A DNA stretch of 64,000 bases from Cryobacterium sp. MLB-32 (GTDB taxonomy: Bacteria > Actinomycetota > Actinomycetes > Actinomycetales > Microbacteriaceae): the NCBI RefSeq assembly GCF_000738085.1, contig NZ_JPRS01000013.1:20282-84281 (forward strand). Direction: 5' to 3'. The translations under genes were made by a program, and so were the position numbers. The notes under the pieces are model-generated. The model made no database searches. It was not told the DNA's origin and was given only the letters and a program-made list of their open reading frames with translations. This document shows positions 58,185-64,000 of this stretch, piece by piece. Position 1 is the stretch's first letter, and every line of letters begins with the position of its first letter.

Positions 58185-59048
58185 ATGAAACTTGGCGCGG
58201 CATCCGTTCTCCCGGTCACGACCAGTGACCTGACCATCGAGTATCCGCCGCATGGGGCGAGCCCGGCCTTCGTGGCGGTGCACGGTCTCACGCTGCGAAT
58301 CGAGCCGGGTGAGGTGGTGGGGCTGCTCGGTGAAAGCGGATCCGGCAAGAGCACCATCGCCCGGGTGCTCTCCGGTACCGCGATGGGGACCGGTACCGGA
58401 TTGCGTCCGCTGATCACCGGAGGGGAGGCGACGGTGCTTGGTTTTCCCCTCCGGCGGATCGGTCGGCGCAAGCTGGCCCGCGTCACTTTCGGGGTGGGAA
58501 TGCTGGCTCAGGACGCGGCCGAGACCTTGCCCGCCACCCTGACGGTGGCGGAGATAGTGGCGGAACCCGTACTCGAACGTGACCATCGGCACAACCGACG
58601 TGACCTGGATACCAGAGTGGCGACCATGGTGGACGCGGTTCGTCTGCCCCTGTCCGTGCTCGGAACATACCCGTATGAGCTTTCAAGCGGCCAGAGACAG
58701 CGCGTGGCGCTTGCGCGTGCACTTGTGTTCGAGCCGAGCCTGCTGATCGCTGACGAGCCGACAGCGGGCGTGGACGTGCTGGTGCGTGATGCCGTGATCG
58801 ACCTGATCAGCGAGCTGCAGCGTGAACGCGCGTTCTCCGCCCTCGTGATCAGCCATGATCTGGCTGTGCTGCGTCGGGTGGCCAATCGCATCGGTGTGAT
58901 GCATCAGGGGGTGCTCGTGGCGCTGGGAACGATCGACGAGGTATTCGACGACCCGTGGCATCCGTATGTCGCCGGACTGAGCGTGGCTCTCAACGGCGGC
59001 GCCGAGGACCCGGCCCCGGAGGATATTTCGGATTTGGATTCGGACTAG
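58185..59048 (+). CDS. Additional ABC transporter ATP-binding protein
   Basis: A 287-residue single ATPase domain, again of the oligopeptide family. It has Walker A GESGSGKST, signature LSSGQRQR (Ser in place of the first Gly), Walker [14 protein letters not shown], and the C-terminal DPWHPYVAGLSVALN, equivalent to the peptide-family extension. The Q-loop region GVGMLAQDAAETLPATLTV is divergent. It starts five bases after the dual ATPase. It could replace one domain in an alternative complex, be a relic of a second importer, or be regulatory. The call as ABC ATPase is firm; the role is not. Confidence 0.85.
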   Translation: MKLGAASVLPVTTSDLTIEYPPHGASPAFVAVHGLTLRIEPGEVVGLLGESGSGKSTIARVLSGTAMGTGTGLRPLITGGEATVLGFPLRRIGRRKLARVTFGVGMLAQDAAETLPATLTVAEIVAEPVLERDHRHNRRDLDTRVATMVDAVRLPLSVLGTYPYELSSGQRQRVALARALVFEPSLLIADEPTAGVDVLVRDAVIDLISELQRERAFSALVISHDLAVLRRVANRIGVMHQGVLVALGTIDEVFDDPWHPYVAGLSVALNGGAEDPAPEDISDLDSD

Positions 59049-59176
59049 AGGCCTCGACCGCCCCCGGACGGGCGACACGCCCGAGGTGACGCGCCAGAGT
59101 GCCATCGAACACGGTCTAACAGAGCAGGAAATAGGCCCCAAAATGCCCGCTAGCCCTGCGATGGCACCGAAGTGGC

Positions 59177-59205
59177 TTTTGGGAGTCATTTCGTCTTGGT
59201 AGAGT
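59177..59205 (+). promoter_or_regulatory. Putative promoter of tRNA-Asn
   Basis: TTTTGG (59177-59182), a 17-base spacer and TAGAGT (59200-59205) lie about 47 bases before the tRNA. Confidence 0.45.
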
Positions 59206-59251
59206 AAGACAGCTGCGCCGGTTGGTCACGCTGACAGCCAGTACACATAAT

Positions 59252-59324
59252 CCCCGATAGCTCAATTGGCAGAGCAGCGCACTGTTAATGCGCAGGTTCT
59301 TGGTTCGAGTCCAAGTCGGGGAGC
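59252..59324 (+). tRNA. tRNA-Asn (GTT)
   Basis: A 73-base cloverleaf: acceptor TCCCCGA pairs with TCGGGGA (59317-59323) plus discriminator G. D-arm GCTC..GAGC, anticodon arm CGCACTGTTAATGCG with GTT at 59285-59287, and T-arm CTTGGTTCGAGTCCAAG are all intact. No CCA is encoded. A terminator follows directly. Confidence 0.96.
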
Positions 59325-59329
59325 GAAAG

Positions 59330-59365
59330 GTCACTCAGGGCTCCACCCCGGGTGGCCTTTTTTGT
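59330..59365 (+). terminator. Rho-independent terminator of tRNA-Asn
   Basis: GGTCACT (59330-59336) pairs with GGTGGCC (59352-59358) using G-U pairs, followed by a run of seven Ts. Confidence 0.75.
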
Positions 59366-59405
59366 TTAAGACGTGCGTCGGCGAAGGCGAAGGAGAGCGG
59401 GAGCG

Positions 59406-60152
59406 ATGGAGTCGGTGGACGAATCCGGCGCGGTTCGCGACGAGCGGCAGAATCATCGCCTCGCGGTGCGCAGCGGCATCGCCGTCGGCCTCGCCACCGC
59501 GGCGTACGGAATTTCCTTTGGGGCGTTGTCCGTGGCGTCGGGCCTGAGCATCGTGCAGACCTGCTTCATCAGCCTCGTGATGTTCTCCGGAGGATCGCAA
59601 TTTGCGCTCGTCGGAGTTTTGGCCGCCGGCGGTGCTGCGGCAGGACCGGCCGCGATCGCGGGTGCCGCTCTTCTGGGGGTGCGTAACGGCATATATGGCA
59701 TCCGGACAGCCCCGATCGTGGGGCCCGGCCGATGGAAACGCACGGCTGCCGCGTGGCTCACCATTGACGAGTCCACCGCGGTTGGGCTGGCGCAGCCCAC
59801 GGCACGCAGTAAGAGAACCGGATTCTGGGTGACCGGCCTGGCCGTGTTCATTGGATGGAACATCACGACGCTCGTGGGTGCCCTGATCGGCGATGCGATC
59901 GGTGACACTCGAACATTTGGCCTCGATGCCGCGGCCGCTGCAGCCTTCGTGGGGCTGCTGTGGCCGCGTCTGAAGCACCGTCAGCCCGTCGTCGTGGCCG
60001 TCGCCGCGTTCATTGTCGCTGCGGCGCTGACCCCGGTTCTGATGCCCGGCATGCCCGTGCTCGTGGCCGCCCTCGTCGCGGTCGCCGTGGGCCTGTTCAA
60101 CTGGTTCGGGCGGGCAGCGGATGTCGCTCCGACGGGTCAGGTGGCATCGTGA
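59406..60152 (+). CDS. azlC: AzlC family branched-chain amino acid exporter subunit
   Basis: A 248-residue membrane protein of the AzlC family, the large subunit of the AzlCD (BrnFE-type) exporter for branched-chain amino acids and methionine. Family traits are AAYGISFGALSVASGLS, the VMFSGGSQFA motif, LGVRNGIYGIRTAP and helices to the C-terminus. ATG 59406 begins a short acidic leader. The stop overlaps the azlD GTG by four bases. With leuA and its attenuator in the window, leucine excretion may be relevant, but the genes are 23 kb apart. Confidence 0.9.
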   Translation: MESVDESGAVRDERQNHRLAVRSGIAVGLATAAYGISFGALSVASGLSIVQTCFISLVMFSGGSQFALVGVLAAGGAAAGPAAIAGAALLGVRNGIYGIRTAPIVGPGRWKRTAAAWLTIDESTAVGLAQPTARSKRTGFWVTGLAVFIGWNITTLVGALIGDAIGDTRTFGLDAAAAAAFVGLLWPRLKHRQPVVVAVAAFIVAAALTPVLMPGMPVLVAALVAVAVGLFNWFGRAADVAPTGQVAS

Positions 60153-60454
60153 CCATCTGGCAGATCGTGATCGCCGCCTCGATCGCCGTTCTGGCGATCA
60201 AGTTCGTGGGGTATCTGGTGCCTCCCGCACTGCTTGACCGTCCCGCTCCGGCTCGGATCGCTGATCTGTTGACCGTTGCCTTGCTCGCCGCCCTGATCGC
60301 GGTGCAGACTCTCGGGAGTGGGCAGGCCATCGTTCTCGACGCACGAGTGCCGGCGGTGATCGTGGCTGGTGTGCTGTTCTGGTTGAAGGTGCCGTTCATT
60401 CTCGTCGTGATCGCGGCGGCCGTCGTGGCCGCCGGCATCCGTGCCCTGACGTGA
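60149..60454 (+). CDS. azlD: AzlD family branched-chain amino acid exporter subunit
   Basis: A 101-residue membrane protein with about four helices, the small partner of AzlC. The pattern WQIVIAASIAVLAIKFVGYL with its lysine, VPPALLDRPAPARIADLLTV and ALIAVQTLGSGQAI is typical of AzlD. It starts with GTG inside the azlC stop, and the longer frame upstream is an artefact. It is followed by 27 bases and the convergent def gene. Confidence 0.9.
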   Translation: MTIWQIVIAASIAVLAIKFVGYLVPPALLDRPAPARIADLLTVALLAALIAVQTLGSGQAIVLDARVPAVIVAGVLFWLKVPFILVVIAAAVVAAGIRALT

Positions 60455-60481
60455 TGGGTGCAGAGGTGACGCGGGAGGCGT

Positions 60482-61054
60482 TCACCCCTCCAGATTGTCG
60501 ACGCCGGGGACCCAGCTGAGTCCGGGCTCTCCCCAGCCCCGCTTACGGGCGATCTTCTTCGCGATTTTCGCGTACGCGTGCTCCAGACGGTCGACGTAGA
60601 TCGTGCCGTCCAGGTGGTCGAATTCATGCTGGAAGATGCGGGCCAACCAGCCGTCGGTCCGAATCTCGAATGGCTTCTGGTCGAGGTCGACGGCCCGCAG
60701 GATTGCGGACTCCGCGCGGCGTAGCGGGAAGCGCTCTCCGGGAAAAGAGAGACAGCCCTCGTCGTCGTCCAGGTCTGCTTCGTCGGTGTGTACGGCCGAC
60801 ACCGGGGTGATCCACAGTTCGGGGTTGATCGCGACTCCACGCCACACGACCTCGTCTTCGTCCTCAAAACTGTAGGTGAAGAGGCGGAGGCCCACACCGA
60901 CCTGGGTGGCGGCGAGGCCAACACCCGGGGCAGCGTCCATCGTTTCGAACATGTCATGCACCAGAGTGCGCAGCTCATCGTCGAAATGCTCGACGTCAGC
61001 TGCGGGGGAGTGCAGAACGGGGTCACCTGAAATAACTATTGCGCGTACGGCCAT
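60482..61054 (-). CDS. def: Peptide deformylase
   Basis: Def removes the formyl group from the N-terminal methionine of new proteins. The 190-residue protein has motif 1 GVGLAATQ (residues 44-51), motif 2 EGCLS with metal ligand Cys101, and motif 3 HEFDHLDG with His143, Glu144 and His147. The Glu-Asp-rich insert FEDEDEVV (about 63-70) is unremarkable. Leaderless ATG, with TATTCT six bases before it on the minus strand. Divergent from the DMT transporter gene. Confidence 0.95.
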   Translation of the reverse strand: MAVRAIVISGDPVLHSPAADVEHFDDELRTLVHDMFETMDAAPGVGLAATQVGVGLRLFTYSFEDEDEVVWRGVAINPELWITPVSAVHTDEADLDDDEGCLSFPGERFPLRRAESAILRAVDLDQKPFEIRTDGWLARIFQHEFDHLDGTIYVDRLEHAYAKIAKKIARKRGWGEPGLSWVPGVDNLEG

Positions 61055-61060
61055 TCACCA

Positions 61061-61066
61061 AGAATA
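61061..61066 (-). promoter_or_regulatory. -10 box TATTCT (minus strand) of def
   Basis: Minus strand TATTCT-TGGTGA-ATG, the fixed leaderless spacing. Confidence 0.6.
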
Positions 61067-61082
61067 TCCGCATGGATGTCGG

Positions 61083-61088
61083 TAAAGT
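61083..61088 (+). promoter_or_regulatory. -10 box TAAAGT of the DMT transporter
   Basis: TAAAGT-CATCTG-GTG before the gene start at 61095. It forms a compact divergent leaderless pair with the def promoter. Confidence 0.6.
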
Positions 61089-61094
61089 CATCTG

Positions 61095-62018
61095 GTGACC
61101 ACGGACCTGACAGATCTGGCAGCGGAGATCACAATTGACCCGCGGCAGGCCATCGGCATTCCCTTGGCTCTGATCGGGGCCGTCTTCCTGTCACTCGGCG
61201 CCCAATTTCAACATCGCGGTGTTACCAAGGTCGAGGCGCTGACCGCGCAGGCCACTGGGGGTCTCAACACGAGGCAGCTCATGCTCCTGTTGGCCCGGCC
61301 GTCTTGGGTGCTGGGCACGCTCATGCTCGGCCTCGCAATTGCCTTTCAGCTCACCAGTCTTGCGTTCGCCCCGCTGATCGTCGTGCAGCCTCTGGGCGCA
61401 GTGGCGCTCGTGATGACGGCGATTCTCAATGCGCGCGTGAGTCACGTGCGTCTGAATAAAGCATCAATTATCGCGATCAGCATGTGTGTGGGTGGTGTGG
61501 GGCTGTTCGTGACGGTCGCCGCCTTCACGGCAGTCGACAAGCCCGTGACCGATGCCAACCTCATCACCATTCTGGGCGTTCTCGCCGTTGTGCTTGCCCT
61601 TTTCGCCGTGACGTTTGCCCTCTTTCGAAATCGATTCCAGGCGATCTTCTACATCATCGGTGCCGGCGTGCTCTACGGCTTCGTGGCCACCCTCGCGAAG
61701 GTCGTCATCAACCGTGTTCGGTTTGGGGATTTTGAGTGGTTGACGGTGCTGTGCCTGGTGGGACTGCTCCTCGCCGCGTCCTTGGGAGCGTATTTCGTTC
61801 AGAATGCCTATGCCAGCGGTCCCCCCGATTTGGTGATAGCCGGGCTGACCGTCGTTGACCCGCTCGTGGCCGTTGGAATCGGCATCGTTGTGCTCGGTGA
61901 GGTTTCACAAGCGCCGGCGTGGGCGGCGATTGCCTTCATCATCGCGGGAATCGTGGCAATCTGGGGTGTGTTTCTGCTCGCCAGATATCATCCGCAATTC
62001 GAGCAACGAGAGGGTTGA
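61095..62018 (+). CDS. DMT superfamily transporter
   Basis: A 307-residue membrane protein with about nine to ten helices, of the drug/metabolite transporter superfamily (EamA- or NIPA-like). The first helix IGIPLALIGAVFLSLGAQFQ is followed by PLIVVQPLGAVALVMTAIL. The second half begins with LITILGVLAVVLALFAVTF and ends in a similar arrangement (VIAGLTVVDPLVAVGIGIVV). Substrate unknown; magnesium, metabolites or drugs are all possible for this group. GTG start set by the leaderless box. Confidence 0.8.
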   Translation: MTTDLTDLAAEITIDPRQAIGIPLALIGAVFLSLGAQFQHRGVTKVEALTAQATGGLNTRQLMLLLARPSWVLGTLMLGLAIAFQLTSLAFAPLIVVQPLGAVALVMTAILNARVSHVRLNKASIIAISMCVGGVGLFVTVAAFTAVDKPVTDANLITILGVLAVVLALFAVTFALFRNRFQAIFYIIGAGVLYGFVATLAKVVINRVRFGDFEWLTVLCLVGLLLAASLGAYFVQNAYASGPPDLVIAGLTVVDPLVAVGIGIVVLGEVSQAPAWAAIAFIIAGIVAIWGVFLLARYHPQFEQREG

Positions 62019-62065
62019 AAACCCGGCGCGCCTAGGAGCCCGGCTTCGGAGGCAGAGGAGCGGTT

Positions 62066-62071
62066 TAGACT
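62066..62071 (+). promoter_or_regulatory. Putative -10 box TAGACT of the glycosyltransferase
   Basis: TAGACT is located about 90 bases before the glycosyltransferase start, which would leave a leader of some 85 bases. No clear -35. Confidence 0.35.
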
Positions 62072-62162
62072 GAAGCGCTGAGACACCTCATCCCCAACCG
62101 ACAGATTTCAGTTTTCTCGCCGGACGAAGATCCCCGGCACACCTACGTAGGGACCTCGCCTC

Positions 62163-63422
62163 TTGTCAGATTCGACCGACGTGCCGGGCAATACCGCACC
62201 GGAAGTTGCACCCCAGGCAAAGAAGCCGATTCGCGTTCTGATTGCAGCGGACACGTTCGCTCCCGACGTCAATGGCGCGGCAAAATTCGCCGAACGACTC
62301 GCCTCGGGCCTCGTTTCTCGCGGTCACGAAGTGCAGGTCATGGCGCCGTCGGCCACGCGCAAGTACGGCACGTGGACCGAGATGCATGAGGGTCAGCCCA
62401 TGACCGTGCACCGTCTGCATAGCTGGCGCTGGTATCCACACGACTGGCTGCGCTTCGCGCTTCCCTGGCTCGTTCGGCGCGATAGCCGCCGCATTCTCGA
62501 TACGTTCCGGCCTGACGTCGTTCACTTCCAGTCCCACATCAATGTCGGCCGCGGGGTGACAATCGAGGCCGAGAAGCGCGGCATGCGCATCATCGGAACC
62601 AACCACGTCATGCCCGAGAACATGTTGAAGTTCTCGCTCGTTCCACTCGGTCTTCAGGACAGGGTCATCAAGGCCGCCTGGCGAGCCGCCCGACGCACGT
62701 TCGGCCGTGCCGAGGCCGTGACCACGCCCACGCGGCGGGCCGCACAATTTCTGGAAAAGTACACCGGGCTCACTGGTGTTCACGCTATTTCGTGCGGAAT
62801 TGATGCCGACAACTATTCGCCGAATTTCGAACCTCGGACTGAGAATCGCATTCTGTTCGTAGGGCGGGTCACCGGCGAGAAGCAGATCGACGTTCTACTG
62901 CAGGCGGCGGCGTTGCTCAAGCCAGAATTGAACGCCCAAATCGAAATCGTGGGGGGCGGCGATCAAAAGCGCAATCTTGAGCACCTCGCTGAAACCCTCG
63001 GCCTGACCCCGAGGATCACCTTCACGGGATACGTCACGGATGAGGAGCTGCGCGAGGCGTACTCCCGCGCAACCGTCTTCGCTATGCCGTCGATCGCCGA
63101 GCTTCAGAGCATCGCAACGATGGAGGCGATGGCTTCTGGACTTCCCATCGTGGCAGCCGATGCGATGGCCCTGCCGCACCTCGTGCACGATGAGCAGAAC
63201 GGTTTCCTGTTCAAGCCGGGAAACGCCCAGGACTTGGCGGACAAGATCACCCGAATTCTTGAGCTGTCTCCCGATTCACTCGAGGCCCTCAAGAGTGAGT
63301 CGCTCAACTTGATCGCGGCTCACGACATCCGCCGCACGCTCAACACATTCGAATGCCTGTATCGTGGGGAGCCGGTGACCGATACGGTCACCAACGGTGC
63401 CTCCTCTCACTCGTCAGAATAA
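62163..63422 (+). CDS. GT4 family glycosyltransferase
   Basis: A 419-residue retaining glycosyltransferase of the GT4 family, the fold of mannosyltransferases such as those acting on lipids. The N-terminal domain begins KPIRVLIAADTFAPDVNGAA and includes VVHFQSHINVGRGV. The C-terminal domain has ILFVGRVTGEKQIDVLLQA and the EX7E motif (AELQSIATMEAMASGLPIV). The start is TTG 62163, with GTG 62181 as the alternative; the first residues are not conserved in type. A lipid or teichoic-acid precursor substrate is likely but unknown. tRNA-Met follows 25 bases after the stop. Confidence 0.88.
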   Translation: MSDSTDVPGNTAPEVAPQAKKPIRVLIAADTFAPDVNGAAKFAERLASGLVSRGHEVQVMAPSATRKYGTWTEMHEGQPMTVHRLHSWRWYPHDWLRFALPWLVRRDSRRILDTFRPDVVHFQSHINVGRGVTIEAEKRGMRIIGTNHVMPENMLKFSLVPLGLQDRVIKAAWRAARRTFGRAEAVTTPTRRAAQFLEKYTGLTGVHAISCGIDADNYSPNFEPRTENRILFVGRVTGEKQIDVLLQAAALLKPELNAQIEIVGGGDQKRNLEHLAETLGLTPRITFTGYVTDEELREAYSRATVFAMPSIAELQSIATMEAMASGLPIVAADAMALPHLVHDEQNGFLFKPGNAQDLADKITRILELSPDSLEALKSESLNLIAAHDIRRTLNTFECLYRGEPVTDTVTNGASSHSSE

Positions 63423-63447
63423 ACGCTGCCGGTATTGGATGGTTTCC

Positions 63448-63524
63448 GGGGCGGTAGCTCAGCTGGTTAGAGCACCGGGCTCATAACCCGTCGGTCCTCA
63501 GTTCAAGTCTGAGTCGCCCCACCA
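63448..63524 (+). tRNA. tRNA-Met (CAT), elongator type
   Basis: A 77-base tRNA. GGGGCGG pairs with TCGCCCC (one G-U), and D-arm GCTC..GAGC, anticodon stem CGGG/CCCG with CAT at 63482-63484, and T-arm CTCAGTTCAAGTCTGAG are all complete. CCA is encoded (63522-63524). The first pair is G-C and not the initiator C-A, so it is an elongator Met tRNA; a lysidine-modified tRNA-Ile2 cannot be excluded by sequence alone. Confidence 0.94.
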
Positions 63525-64000
63525 GTAAATATCGTTTGATCAGGGTTTTTCTCTTCCAAAAATCACCGAGATTTGATGATTTTCGGGTATGTTTTGGAGT
63601 CAATTCTTTGGTGAATCCAGAGAAGTGCCGCCTGACCAGCACTTCTTCGTGTCTTCTGTAGGTACAGATTTGATGTTTTTGGTTCGCTTATGGGTTCAAG
63701 TCTCAGTTCGTTGAAAATACTGGACTTGATCAGCTTTTTTCCTCCAATGTGGGGGAGCGTGGTGTTCTGCCGATGACGTTTATCCACCGTTTATTCATAA
63801 AAGTGGTCCATTTCGGCCTTTTCTTGCGTGACTGCAAAATCGCGTTCGGTTGGTCTGGGTCCACCTCGAGCAGCTTCGGGTCGTTGAGACTTGAAAGGTT
63901 CTTCGTTCACTCGTGAGGTCACCAGGCATTGGTTGAACCTGGAACGAACGTTGTGGTTCCGGGAGGACCAGAGTGGAGGTTTACCTTCACTTGAGCGGTG
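63525..64000. other. AT-richer region after tRNA-Met with no gene
   Basis: About 476 bases clearly lower in GC than the rest of the window, with frequent T-runs and no convincing gene on either strand. A 74-codon minus-strand frame at 63563-63787 lacks family character. Repeats: the tRNA T-arm sequence GTTCAAGTCT recurs at 63694-63703, and TTGATCAG followed by a T-rich run at 63536 recurs at 63726. TTCAAGTCT also occurs inverted at 63887-63895. A single TTATCCACC (63780-63788) resembles a DnaA box but stands alone. Confidence 0.7.

Noticed and set aside
59145..59204. Possible 19-residue ORF MPASPAMAPKWLLGVISSW before tRNA-Asn
   Set aside because: It overlaps the likely tRNA promoter and has only a weak ribosome site.
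59116..59334. Minus-strand frame across tRNA-Asn
   Set aside because: It includes the reverse complement of the tRNA, a known source of false proteins.
63563..63787. 74-codon minus-strand frame in the AT-rich tail
   Set aside because: No ribosome site or family-like sequence; it reads through T-run repeats.
63780..63788. DnaA-box-like TTATCCACC
   Set aside because: A single copy with one mismatch and no cluster, so not evidence of an origin.

Overview
The window is a stretch of high-GC actinobacterial chromosome. Gene content and order (cydB-cydD-cydC, hrcA-dnaJ-rsmE, HIT-phoH-ybeY-hlyC-era, recO-uppS, dus-dgt-dnaG), heavy use of GTG and TTG starts and many leaderless promoters all fit Actinobacteria. 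Protein flavour and an intergenic repeat (46545-46737) suggest Microbacteriaceae, perhaps a Cryobacterium-like genus; that placement is inference. Nearly everything is coding. The clear exception is an AT-richer tail after the last tRNA (63525-64000). I see no CRISPR array, transposase, prophage or rRNA.

Layout. 1-4071: end of cytochrome bd oxidase subunit II plus the CydDC exporter. 4080-14745: dedA, pabB, leuS, comEA-comEC, a flippase on the other strand, and holA. 14762-22687: a membrane protein, rpsT, an alpha/beta hydrolase, an amidohydrolase, lepA, a DUF1990 protein, hemW and two tandem DUF4870 proteins. 22787-30003: a CIRCE-controlled hrcA-dnaJ heat-shock unit running into rsmE, then HIT, phoH, ybeY, a CBS-domain membrane protein and era. 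30139-34404: a two-component system followed by a MacB-type ABC transporter. 34519-36500: a leucine attenuator and leuA. 36533-43994: a conserved hypothetical, recO-uppS, a minus-strand LysR/formate dehydrogenase/cyanase/FUSC cluster, and a DsbA-like oxidoreductase coupled to a 40-residue Cys-rich peptide. 44098-52438: dus, a frameshifted dgt, intergenic repeats, a second ABC plus two-component module, and dnaG. 52589-59048: a complete oligopeptide/nickel-type ABC importer with three nucleotide-binding domains. 59252-63524: tRNA-Asn, azlCD, def, a DMT transporter, a GT4 glycosyltransferase and tRNA-Met.

The strongest pattern across the window is regulatory. Fourteen ATG or GTG codons lie exactly six bases after a TANNNT hexamer, the layout of an actinobacterial -10 box driving a leaderless mRNA. 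In three cases the codon opens a short upstream reading frame rather than a long gene: a leucine-rich leader before leuA, an 18-codon frame overlapping the leuS start, and a 4-codon frame overlapping a histidine-kinase start. These observations, the DsbA plus Cys-rich peptide pair, and the tRNA-linked repeats at the right end are the best candidates for something not yet described. Core functions are confident; start codons and promoters are read by eye and have not been tested.
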